NCBI GenBank assembly: GCA_050114795.1
Contig: JASFRS010000047.1
Location: 1 to 15,752 of the forward strand
DNA length: 15,752 nucleotides
Source: JASFRS01 sp050114795
GTDB taxonomy: Bacteria; Pseudomonadota; Alphaproteobacteria; Sphingomonadales; CAKZYD01
Direction: 5' to 3'
The notes beneath the pieces were generated by a model. That model ran no database searches. It was given only the letters and a program-made list of their open reading frames with translations, and was not told the DNA's origin. The position numbers and the translations under genes were made by a program. Shown here in pieces: positions 7,523-13,624 of this stretch. Positions within the stretch are counted from its first letter, which is position 1, and each line of letters starts with the position of its first letter.

Positions 7523-8422
7523 ATGTCTTTAGATTTTTCAGGCCGTGTGGCCATTGTAACCGGTGCTGGCCAAGGCTTAGGCCGTACCCATGCATTAGCC
7601 CTTGCAAAACGTGGCGCGAAGGTTGTTGTGAATGACTTAGGTGCTGCGACTGATGGTACCGGCGGTGATGTCAGCCCTGCGCAGAAGGTTGTCGCTGAAA
7701 TTGAAGCCATGGGCGGTGAAGCCATTGCTAATGGCGCAAATGTCTGTGATGAGGCCCAAGTCGCTGCCATGGTTGCTGGAACTATGGAAAAATGGGGCCG
7801 CATCGATATCTTGGTCAATAATGCCGGTATTTTGCGGGATAAGACATTCTCCAAAATGTCATTGGATGATTTTCGTGCTGTCGTTGATGTTCACCTCATG
7901 GGTTCTGTCACCTGCACCAAGGCAGTGTGGGAGATTATGCGCGAACAAGCCTATGGCCGTATCGTGATGACCACATCGTCGTCCGGTCTTTATGGTAACT
8001 TCGGTCAGTCAAATTATGGCGCGGCCAAACTGGCTTTGGTTGGTTTGATGAACACGCTGCATTTGGAAGGCGCGAAATTCAATATTCGAGTGAATTCTTT
8101 AGCGCCTGTCGCAGCAACCCGCATGACGGAAGGCTTGATGCCTGAAGAAGCTTTTGCAGCGTTGAAGCCTGAATTGGTGTCCGAAGGTTTGGTGACTTTG
8201 GTTCATGAAGATGCGCCATCGCGCATGATTTTATGCGCCGGCGCTGGTGGTTTTGCTCGTGCAAATATTTTTGAAACCAAGGGTATTCATTTGAGCGAGG
8301 CGGACACGACCGCTGAAAACCTCGTCACCCGTATGGATGACATCAATAATGAAGACGGCCATGAGGCCTTCACCCAGGGTGCGCAACAGAGCATGAAGTT
8401 CTTAAGCGCTTTGATGAAATAA
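7523..8422 (+). CDS. Short-chain dehydrogenase of the MFE-2 (3R)-hydroxyacyl-CoA dehydrogenase type
   Basis: A 299-residue classical-fold SDR. The N-terminal half has the dinucleotide motif TGAGQGLG (13-20), VVVNDLGA (35-41), NNAG (99-102) and the catalytic pair Tyr165/Lys169 (SNYGAAK) with Ser152 or Ser153. The VVVNDLG and SGLYGNFGQ strings are characteristic of the dehydrogenase module of peroxisomal multifunctional enzyme type 2 (HSD17B4) and its bacterial homologues, as is the extra C-terminal tail beyond residue 250. The expected reaction is NAD-dependent oxidation of (3R)-hydroxyacyl-CoA to 3-ketoacyl-CoA. The substrate is not known. An AAGGAAG ribosome site (7509-7515) overlaps the stop of the MaoC gene, the hydratase that would supply the hydroxyacyl-CoA. 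It is the last gene of the operon, followed by a hairpin. Confidence 0.88.
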   Translation: MSLDFSGRVAIVTGAGQGLGRTHALALAKRGAKVVVNDLGAATDGTGGDVSPAQKVVAEIEAMGGEAIANGANVCDEAQVAAMVAGTMEKWGRIDILVNNAGILRDKTFSKMSLDDFRAVVDVHLMGSVTCTKAVWEIMREQAYGRIVMTTSSSGLYGNFGQSNYGAAKLALVGLMNTLHLEGAKFNIRVNSLAPVAATRMTEGLMPEEAFAALKPELVSEGLVTLVHEDAPSRMILCAGAGGFARANIFETKGIHLSEADTTAENLVTRMDDINNEDGHEAFTQGAQQSMKFLSALMK

Positions 8423-8428
8423 TTTAAC

Positions 8429-8458
8429 TTTGGGGAGGGATTGGTTTCTCTCCCCAAA
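8429..8458 (+). terminator. Hairpin, probable transcription terminator
   Basis: A perfect 9-base stem (TTTGGGGAG at 8429-8437 with CTCCCCAAA at 8450-8458) extends inward by three more pairs, one of them G-U, leaving a six-base loop TTGGTT. It starts 7 bases after the SDR stop, where an operon terminator is expected. The run of T that would make a classical intrinsic terminator is weak: only TATCTTTTC follows, about 6 bases later. Termination is therefore likely but could be partial, and the stem may also protect the 3' end. Confidence 0.65.
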
Positions 8459-8521
8459 TCGCCTATCTTTTCTATCTTATCCAATCTAGTTGCTTTTTGC
8501 TTACCCGATTAATGGTCCATA

Positions 8522-8527
8522 AGGGGG
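8522..8527 (+). promoter_or_regulatory. Ribosome binding site that decides the start of the 8534 gene
   Basis: AGGGGG touches the upstream ATG at 8528, leaving no spacer, but lies 6 bases before the in-frame ATG at 8534. The second ATG is therefore the better start. Confidence 0.6.
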
Positions 8528-8533
8528 ATGACC

Positions 8534-9190
8534 ATGATTGAGGTCTTGTCTGTTGAAGCAAATGTCGCCGAAGGTGGCCAATTTATCTACGACGTTCCAA
8601 TCGAACCTTGGATGGAGGAGCGGCATGGATTCTTTGACCACCTTGTAATGGTCGAAGACTTGTCAGGCCATGAGCCTGACTGGTCTACCTTGCAATTTCA
8701 ATCGCTTTTGGATGATGAGGGTGAACCTTTAGGGTTTATCGAAAGCAGTGGGAATTTGTCGCATTTTGCACCTGTCCACGCTTCACTTATCGGGGCAGGT
8801 GAAAAAGGTGGCGGGGTTCGTATTAAATTTAGGACGCGGTTGGCGCGCCGTATCAAAATTACAATTGTCCGTGCACTGCGCAGCAATGTTGCGAAATGGC
8901 TGAGTTGTGCACTATGCAAAAGAGGGTTGAGAGAAATTCTGCGCTTTTTGTTCGCCGTTGTGGGGCTTCCGCTTCCTGATATCGGTGATATCGAATTCGC
9001 AAATGACTTGATTGACCGATTGTTGGATGAAATTGACAGCGGAGTTATATCGGATTTTCTCGATGATTTGGGCTTGGGTGAAGGCTTGAAGGAGGGGCTT
9101 AAGGACGTGTTGGATGGGGTGCGGAAATTCAGCATGGCACTTAATGAATTATGCCGTCAGATTTGCCGCACCCTGGGTCTCTGTACTTAG
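8534..9190 (+). CDS. Unrecognised protein with basic and acidic helical halves
   Basis: I do not recognise this 218-residue protein. No signal peptide or clear transmembrane segment is visible, though ILRFLFAVVGLPLP (135-148) is hydrophobic. Residues 1-95 look like a mixed beta region with many acidic and aromatic residues (EPWMEERHGFFDH). Residues 98-137 are strongly basic, with about 13 Lys/Arg, including FRTRLARRIK. Residues 149-180 are strongly acidic and look helical (DLIDRLLDEID, ISDFLDDLG). A short Gly-Leu repeat follows (LGEGLKEGLKDVLDG, 180-194). Five cysteines lie in the C-terminal half (125 and 128 in CALC; 207, 211, 217). An ATG six bases upstream (8528) is the alternative start. 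It lies after a hairpin and ends convergent with ald, so it is probably transcribed alone. Codon use is not obviously foreign. No function is proposed. Confidence 0.7.
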   Translation: MIEVLSVEANVAEGGQFIYDVPIEPWMEERHGFFDHLVMVEDLSGHEPDWSTLQFQSLLDDEGEPLGFIESSGNLSHFAPVHASLIGAGEKGGGVRIKFRTRLARRIKITIVRALRSNVAKWLSCALCKRGLREILRFLFAVVGLPLPDIGDIEFANDLIDRLLDEIDSGVISDFLDDLGLGEGLKEGLKDVLDGVRKFSMALNELCRQICRTLGLCT

Positions 9191-10284
9191 AGTTTATGAC
9201 ATTCCACGCCTAATGCATCTGCCACTGCTTCATGCATGATTTTGCCCTGATGGACATTAAGGCCACGCATCAAATGCGGATCGTTGTGCAGCGCTTGAAC
9301 GCCTTTGTCGGCTAATGCCAGCCCAAAGGGTAAAGTGGCATTGTTGAGCGCATGAGAGCTCGTTAAAGGCACCGCACCTGGCATATTCGCCACGCAATAA
9401 TGGATGACACCTTCCACTTCAAAAGTGGGTTCCGCATGGGTTGTTGCATGAGACATCTCAAAACAACCGCCTTGATCAATGGAAACGTCCACGAGAACAG
9501 AGCCGTTTTTCATGGATTTCAGCATCTCACGGCTGACCAATTTGGGTGCAGAAGCGCCGGGGATAAGCACCGCACCAATGACGGCGTCTGCGGCTAACAC
9601 TTCTTCCTCCAAAGCCTCTGACGTGGAAAAGCGTGTCCGTACCCGGCCATGGAACATATCATCCAATTGGCGCAGACGTGGGATGGAGCGGTCTAAAATC
9701 GTGACTTCGGCTTCTAATCCGGCTGCCATGCGTGCTGCATTTAATCCAACAACGCCGCCGCCGATAACAACGACACGGGCGGGAGAAACACCAGGCACGC
9801 CGCCAAGCAGGATGCCGCGACCACCTGCGGGTTTGACCAGACTGTTGGCGGCGGCTTGGATGGACAAGCGCCCGGCGACCTCTGACATGGGGGCAAGTAG
9901 GGGCAGGCCGCCGTTTTTATCCGTCACAGTTTCATAAGCGACAGCAGTCACGCCTGATTCCATCAGGCCCTTAGCTTGTTCGGGGTCCGGGGCGAGGTGA
10001 AGGTAAGTGAATAGGATTTGACCTTCGCGCAGCTTGGTCCATTCACCTGGCTGCGGTTCTTTGACCTTCACAATCATGTCGGCATTTTCAAACACATAAT
10101 TTGTATCAGGTGCGATTTTTGCTCCGGCTTTGATATAGGCGTCATCGCTGGCTTGAATGCCAAGCCCAGCGCCAGCTTCAACAAGCACTTCATGGCCATG
10201 CGCCACATATTCGCGCACAGAAGCGGGGGTCAGGCCGACACGGAATTCATTATTTTTAATCTCTTTAGGTACGCCAATGCGCAT
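9187..10284 (-). CDS. ald: Alanine dehydrogenase
   Basis: This NAD-dependent cytoplasmic enzyme oxidatively deaminates L-alanine to pyruvate and ammonium, reversibly. The 365 residues are close to the usual 370. Substrate-binding Arg15 (NEFRVGL), Lys75 (VKVKEP) and His96 (TYLHLA) are present, as are the Rossmann motif VVVIGGGVVG (about 164-173) and VDVSIDQGGC (about 265-274) with the catalytic aspartate. The start at 10284 (MRIGVPKEIK) is the family N-terminus and has GGGAGG 5 bases upstream; an in-frame extension to 10353 exists but has no such support. An Lrp-family gene is divergently transcribed, 133 bases away, and is the likely regulator, as AldR/Lrp proteins control ald elsewhere. The pyruvate link to the nearby SuyAB locus is suggestive only. 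Confidence 0.96.
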   Translation of the reverse strand: MRIGVPKEIKNNEFRVGLTPASVREYVAHGHEVLVEAGAGLGIQASDDAYIKAGAKIAPDTNYVFENADMIVKVKEPQPGEWTKLREGQILFTYLHLAPDPEQAKGLMESGVTAVAYETVTDKNGGLPLLAPMSEVAGRLSIQAAANSLVKPAGGRGILLGGVPGVSPARVVVIGGGVVGLNAARMAAGLEAEVTILDRSIPRLRQLDDMFHGRVRTRFSTSEALEEEVLAADAVIGAVLIPGASAPKLVSREMLKSMKNGSVLVDVSIDQGGCFEMSHATTHAEPTFEVEGVIHYCVANMPGAVPLTSSHALNNATLPFGLALADKGVQALHNDPHLMRGLNVHQGKIMHEAVADALGVECHKL

Positions 10285-10289
10285 GGAAA

Positions 10290-10296
10290 CCTCCCA
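10290..10296 (-). promoter_or_regulatory. Ribosome binding site of ald
   Basis: TGGGAGG on the minus strand ends 5 bases before ATG 10284. It supports this start over upstream in-frame codons. Confidence 0.75.
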
Positions 10297-10307
10297 AGGG
10301 TATATTT

Positions 10308-10317
10308 TCATGCATGA
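10308..10317. repeat. 10-base palindrome TCATGCATGA in ald leader
   Basis: A perfect palindrome between the ald ribosome site and the proposed divergent promoter. Its centre is 61 bases, about six helical turns, from that of the 10367-10380 palindrome. It could be an Lrp-type site, but short palindromes of this kind also occur by chance. Confidence 0.3.
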
Positions 10318-10352
10318 TATCGCGAAATGAGCGCGTTGTGTGTGCAAAGCCA

Positions 10353-10395
10353 TTGGCTAAATTGCTATTATGTGCATAATTTGTGTGTAAGTTAA
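10353..10395. promoter_or_regulatory. Overlapping divergent promoters of ald and the Lrp gene around a palindrome
   Basis: The perfect palindrome ATTATGTGCATAAT (arms ATTATG/CATAAT, 10367-10380) gives a CATAAT -10 candidate on each strand. On the plus strand, TTGGCT (10353-10358) lies 16 bases upstream of CATAAT (10375-10380). On the minus strand, TTAACT (10395-10390) lies 17 bases upstream of CATAAT (10372-10367). The two promoters would interlock, so a regulator or polymerase bound at one would affect the other. The palindrome may also be an operator for the Lrp-family protein. Sequence inspection only. Confidence 0.4.
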
Positions 10396-10406
10396 TTCAT
10401 TATTGC

Positions 10407-10411
10407 AGGAA
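10407..10411 (+). promoter_or_regulatory. Ribosome binding site that decides the start of the Lrp gene
   Basis: AGGAA lies 6 bases before GTG 10418. It falls inside the longer reading from TTG 10403, which has no comparable site. Confidence 0.6.
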
Positions 10412-10417
10412 ACGTGC

Positions 10418-10876
10418 GTGGAACTCGACCGTATTGATAGAGCCATACTTAAAGCCCTTCAGAAAAATGCCCGCCTCAGCAATGTGGAATTAGGCATGGA
10501 AGTGGGGCTTTCAGCTTCTGCTTGTTCCAGGCGAATTCAAGCGTTGGAAAATGCAGGTATATTGTGTGGATATCATGCGCTTGTGAATGAAAGGGCGTTG
10601 GGTTTTGGATTGATTGCTATCGTTCACATCACTTTGGAAGGGCAAAGCGATGAACATTTAAGCGCTTTTGAAGAAGCGGTGGATGGTTGCCCGAATATCT
10701 GGGCTTGTGATCTTTTATCCGGATCTTCGGACTACATCTTGCGCGTCGGCGCTAAGGATTTGGATGATTTCGGGCGGCTGCACCGAGAAGTGCTCTCTAC
10801 GCTCCCCGGCGTCGTACGTATTGAATCAAGTTTCTCGCTTAAACAGGTGGCCAATCGCTTAGCGCAGGTTGTTTAA
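10418..10876 (+). CDS. Lrp/AsnC-family transcriptional regulator
   Basis: A 152-residue regulator with an N-terminal winged helix-turn-helix (residues about 4-55; recognition region GLSASACSRRIQALE) and a C-terminal RAM/AsnC ligand-binding domain (about 63-145) containing SGSSDYILRV, the usual glycine-rich amino-acid-binding turn. Family members form dimers and octamers and respond to amino acids. Its divergence from ald suggests that it activates or represses ald in response to alanine, and it probably also controls itself. GTG 10418 is preferred on ribosome-site spacing, since MELDRIDRAIL is the typical family start; TTG 10403 would add five residues. The gene ends 5 bases from the convergent comC-like gene, with no terminator between them. 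It could be called aldR by context, but that is not proven. Confidence 0.9.
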   Translation: MELDRIDRAILKALQKNARLSNVELGMEVGLSASACSRRIQALENAGILCGYHALVNERALGFGLIAIVHITLEGQSDEHLSAFEEAVDGCPNIWACDLLSGSSDYILRVGAKDLDDFGRLHREVLSTLPGVVRIESSFSLKQVANRLAQVV

Positions 10877-10881
10877 CCAAT

Positions 10882-11892
10882 TCATCCGATAAGGGCTTGA
10901 ATTTCTTGATAAAGCATGCGGCTAATGGGCAGGCCATCACGCGCGGCGGCTTCTCTTTTTACAAGGCGACTGGTGCCGGGTAAGCGCACGCCATCCTCTT
11001 CGGCCATTGCGCTTAAGAGCTCAGCTATTTGCGCTGGGAACGCTCCTCCGGACAGACTATTTGCATCTATCGCAATAAGGATTTGCCCGACATCTGGCGC
11101 TGGGCCTTTATCGTCCAAAAAGGAAGACGCTTGCCATCCGAAATGAGAGCCGCTTAAGCCCGCGGCTAAAATTTCCACCATCAAAGCCAGTGCTGCCCCT
11201 TTGGCACCACCTATGGGAAGCATGGAGCCAGAAAGAGCAGCTTGCGCATCTGTTGTGGGTTGGCCATCGGCATCTAGCGCCCAGCCTTTTGGAATGGCTT
11301 TGCCTTGTTTTTTAGCTGCCATGATTTTCCCGCGTGCAGCTACTGATAAAGCCAAATCAATGACTAAAGGTGCCTGCCCTTCACTCAAGGGACAGGCAAA
11401 GGCGAGGGGATTGGTGCCAAGGCGCGGTTTTGTCCCACCCCAAAAGGCCATGGCTTGAGGCGTGTTACCCAAGGTTAGGCCAATAAGTCCTTGTTCTGCC
11501 AGCCTTTCCACATGGGCTCCTGCTTGGCCGAAATGATGAGAGCGGTGGAGTACGGCAATTGTAATGCCATGCTCTTTGGCCCTAGGAATAATGTGTTTTA
11601 TTGCAAGGTCGATGGCTGGATAGGCAAAGCCCAACCCGCCATCGACCCGGAGAGAGGAAGAGCCGATATCCTCAACCTCTGGAATAGCATGACCATCCAC
11701 TTTGCCGATGCGTGCCTGGGCCGTATAGCTGCTTAAGCGGGCCAAGCCATGGCCGGATTGACCATCGGCTTCGGCAGCAACCAAGGCACGGGCGACGGAT
11801 GTGGCATTGGCTTCCGATGTCTTGTTTGCGCATAAGGCTTTGATCGCCAGAGCCTGAGCGTCTTCGAGGCTGAGAGAAATCATATCACTCAT
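10882..11892 (-). CDS. comC: Ldh/MDH2-family oxidoreductase, probable sulfolactate dehydrogenase (ComC type)
   Basis: A 336-residue NAD(P)-dependent dehydrogenase of the malate/L-lactate dehydrogenase 2 family, which has its own fold, unrelated to classical LDH. Family signatures are GQSGHGLARL (44-53), HRSHHFGQAG (116-125, with the conserved catalytic histidine), GTNPLAFACP (159-168) and LPIGGAKG (225-232). Family substrates include malate, ureidoglycolate, 2,3-diketogulonate and sulfolactate. The position 23 bases after suyB on the same strand points to the ComC role: reversible reduction of sulfopyruvate to sulfolactate. The sequence alone cannot exclude malate or lactate. A second in-frame ATG at 11883 is possible; neither start has a convincing ribosome site. 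The gene is last in the suyA-suyB-comC operon. Confidence 0.75.
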   Translation of the reverse strand: MSDMISLSLEDAQALAIKALCANKTSEANATSVARALVAAEADGQSGHGLARLSSYTAQARIGKVDGHAIPEVEDIGSSSLRVDGGLGFAYPAIDLAIKHIIPRAKEHGITIAVLHRSHHFGQAGAHVERLAEQGLIGLTLGNTPQAMAFWGGTKPRLGTNPLAFACPLSEGQAPLVIDLALSVAARGKIMAAKKQGKAIPKGWALDADGQPTTDAQAALSGSMLPIGGAKGAALALMVEILAAGLSGSHFGWQASSFLDDKGPAPDVGQILIAIDANSLSGGAFPAQIAELLSAMAEEDGVRLPGTSRLVKREAAARDGLPISRMLYQEIQALIG

Positions 11893-11915
11893 GTGTCTGA
11901 TCGCTTGTTCTTCTA

Positions 11916-13088
11916 TTAGGCGGAGCGATAAAGCTTCGTCATGACAAATTCGCGGTGGCCTAAGGCTTCTGCGGCTGTCAAACGACCATTCGCCGTTTCT
12001 GCAATCATGTCAATCAGAGCGTCACCGGCCTGATCAATGGTCATTTCCCGACGCACGATACCGGACACATCAAGGTCCACATGTTCGGACATTGTGCGGA
12101 CAGTTCGTGGGTTGCCGGTAACCTTAACCACAGGAACAATCGGGTTGCCGATCACATTGCCCTGACCCGTCGGGAAGATATGAACCACATAGCCGGCAGC
12201 GGCTTGCAAGGTTACGCATTCTGCAGCGGCTGAAGATGTGTCCATAAAATAAAGACCTGGACCCTGTGCAGGGGCTTCGGCGGGTTCAAGTACGTCAATA
12301 TATGAGATTTGCTTGCCGATTTTTTCCAGGTTCCCAAGGGCTTTTTCTTCGATAGTGGTCAGGCCACCCTCGATATTCCCTTTGGTGGGCTGGCTGTCAG
12401 ACAAATCAGAGGTCTTATGAGCCTCAATAACCTCGTCCTGATACGCCTGCCAAGTTTTCATGAATTTCTCAGCAATTTCCGGCGTGGCTGCCCGTTCTGC
12501 ACAAAGGTGTTCAGCACCTGTCAGTTCTGAGGTTTCGCCAAAACAGCCATAAACGCCTTGGGGCACTAGCTTGTCATACATGTTTCCAACGGTCGGGCAG
12601 GAGGCGAGGCCGGTGGTCGTGTCGGACTCACCGCATTTTGCGGCAATCCACAGTTCTGATATGTCACATTCTTCACGCACTTTGCCTGAAGTCTGGTGGA
12701 CGAATTCTTTAGCCTTACGAGAGGCGGCAGCGACTGTGTTGATGTCGCCATTCTGCTCAATCCAGAAACCCGCAACGGGCTTGCCTGTTTCAGCAATGCC
12801 TTCAACAACTTTCTTAGTCCAACCCGGCTCAATACCAATGACGATGCAGGCTGCAACATTGGGGTTGGAACCAGTGCCGATCATGGTACGGAAATGAAGT
12901 TCGAGATCTTCACCAAATTGCAGACGGCCATAAGCATGGGGAAGGGCGATGGTGCCTTTGATATTGCTGGCAACTGCTTCTGCGGCTGCGTTGGAAATAT
13001 CGTCTAAGGGCAGAATAGCTACGTGGTTACGAACGCCTACGCGCCCGTTCTCACGCCGATAAGCCCAGATTTTCTTATTCCGTGTCAT
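11916..13088 (-). CDS. suyB: (2R)-sulfolactate sulfo-lyase large subunit, UxaA family
   Basis: With SuyA, this cytoplasmic lyase splits 3-sulfolactate into pyruvate and sulfite. The 390 residues show the UxaA/altronate dehydratase core: YRRENGRVGVRNHV (10-23), GTGSNPNVAACIVIGIEPG (71-89), KCGESDTTTGLASCP (151-165, matching CGGSD of altronate dehydratase), CFGETSELTGAEHL (182-195) and MDTSSAAAE plus FPTGQGNVIGNP (305-316). The size, and the separate SAF-domain partner gene immediately upstream, match SuyAB; the comC-like gene and the divergent sulfite-dehydrogenase-like gene strengthen this. A split altronate or galactarate-type dehydratase is the main alternative, but no hexuronate genes are nearby. 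ATG 13088 is preferred over 13094 because AAGGGGA lies 6 bases upstream of the former and abuts the latter. Confidence 0.82.
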   Translation of the reverse strand: MTRNKKIWAYRRENGRVGVRNHVAILPLDDISNAAAEAVASNIKGTIALPHAYGRLQFGEDLELHFRTMIGTGSNPNVAACIVIGIEPGWTKKVVEGIAETGKPVAGFWIEQNGDINTVAAASRKAKEFVHQTSGKVREECDISELWIAAKCGESDTTTGLASCPTVGNMYDKLVPQGVYGCFGETSELTGAEHLCAERAATPEIAEKFMKTWQAYQDEVIEAHKTSDLSDSQPTKGNIEGGLTTIEEKALGNLEKIGKQISYIDVLEPAEAPAQGPGLYFMDTSSAAAECVTLQAAAGYVVHIFPTGQGNVIGNPIVPVVKVTGNPRTVRTMSEHVDLDVSGIVRREMTIDQAGDALIDMIAETANGRLTAAEALGHREFVMTKLYRSA

Positions 13089-13094
13089 GGACAT

Positions 13095-13101
13095 TCCCCT
13101 T
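13095..13101 (-). promoter_or_regulatory. Ribosome binding site of suyB
   Basis: AAGGGGA on the minus strand overlaps the suyA stop codon and ends 6 bases before ATG 13088. It abuts ATG 13094, which argues against the longer start and suggests coupling to suyA. Confidence 0.65.
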
Positions 13102-13387
13102 ACCAGCGCTTGGTCTTAAGATTATGCGTATGAACATGTTCTCCGCGTTTGACCGGGGCCACAATGCGACCGATGTCCTGACCATATTTGATGACAGTGT
13201 CACCTTCATTCAGGTCTTTCAAAGCCAATTTATGGCCGATGGGTGCAGTTTGTGAAGCTGTCATCGTGAACTCTGAATTATCTTCAGTAATGACGCAAAA
13301 GAGCTCTTGCCCTGCTTTGATATCTTCAACAACGACGACACCCACACTGTCGCGTTTATCATGGACCAGTACATGCGGAATTTTCAC
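13100..13387 (-). CDS. suyA: (2R)-sulfolactate sulfo-lyase small subunit, SAF domain
   Basis: A 95-residue SAF-domain protein, the small partner of SuyB. The segments VLVHDKRDSVGVVVV near the start, AGQELF, PIGHKLALKDLNEGDTVIKYGQ in the middle and GEHVHTHNLKTKRW at the C-terminus match the N-terminal module of altronate dehydratase, here encoded as a separate gene as in suyAB. GTG 13387 is chosen because AGGAGA ends 9 bases before it; the ATG at 13408 would place that ribosome site inside the coding region and add seven poorly conserved residues. It lies 11 bases upstream of suyB. It is first in the operon, and its promoter region is shared with the divergent soeA-like gene. Confidence 0.82.
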   Translation of the reverse strand: MKIPHVLVHDKRDSVGVVVVEDIKAGQELFCVITEDNSEFTMTASQTAPIGHKLALKDLNEGDTVIKYGQDIGRIVAPVKRGEHVHTHNLKTKRW

Positions 13388-13396
13388 GATATTTTG

Positions 13397-13402
13397 TCTC
13401 CT
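13397..13402 (-). promoter_or_regulatory. Ribosome binding site that decides the suyA start
   Basis: AGGAGA on the minus strand, the strongest Shine-Dalgarno match in this operon, lies 9 bases upstream of GTG 13387. It would be untranslated leader rather than codons 3-4 of the longer reading from ATG 13408. Confidence 0.6.
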
Positions 13403-13447
13403 GGACATCGAAAGGGCTGCTTGTTAGCCATCAACCCCGGTTTTAAT

Positions 13448-13459
13448 TCTTATATAAGA
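13448..13459. promoter_or_regulatory. Perfect 12-base palindrome, candidate operator
   Basis: TCTTATATAAGA is fully self-complementary and sits between the divergent suyA and soeA-like genes. It covers the proposed suyA -10 hexamer, a position where a bound repressor would block suyA transcription. No regulator gene is visible in the window to pair with it. Confidence 0.45.
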
Positions 13460-13477
13460 TATAATGATGTGAGCCAA
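13449..13477 (-). promoter_or_regulatory. Candidate sigma-70-type promoter for suyA-suyB-comC
   Basis: Minus strand: TTGGCT (13477-13472), a 17-base spacer, then TATAAG (13454-13449), a five-of-six match to TATAAT. This would give a leader of about 55 bases before GTG 13387. The -35 match is poor, which fits a promoter needing an activator. Confidence 0.35.
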
Positions 13478-13507
13478 TATGCGGAAAGGGGCATCCGGCT
13501 ATGAGTC

Positions 13508-13528
13508 ATGCTTGTGCGCTATAAGCAT
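13508..13528. repeat. Inverted repeat ATGCTT-N9-AAGCAT upstream of the soeA-like gene
   Basis: Six-base perfect arms (13508-13513 and 13523-13528) separated by nine bases form a site that ends 3 bases before the proposed -35 of the soeA-like gene. That is a usual place for an activator dimer to bind. Evidence is positional only. Confidence 0.3.
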
Positions 13529-13531
13529 TCA

Positions 13532-13560
13532 TTGAGATTTTACTTGTCCGAATGCAGAAT
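13532..13560 (+). promoter_or_regulatory. Candidate promoter for the soeA-like gene
   Basis: TTGAGA (13532-13537, five of six), a 17-base spacer and CAGAAT (13555-13560, four of six) would start a leader of about 58 bases before ATG 13625. This is prediction by eye. Confidence 0.3.
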
Positions 13561-13624
13561 TTCCAGATGCGGAGCTATGTATCCGTCGCTAATGTAGTTC
13601 TGTTCTAAAATCTTTGGAAATGCC

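Noticed and set aside
10331..10350. TTGTGTGTGCAA-like imperfect repeat in the ald/lrp gap
   Set aside because: Only three-base arms match around a TG run; too weak to call a site.
11916..13387. Altronate dehydratase (UxaA) split into two genes
   Set aside because: The protein sizes fit suyA/suyB, and there are no hexuronate genes nearby, while ComC- and SoeA-like genes flank it. Not fully excluded.
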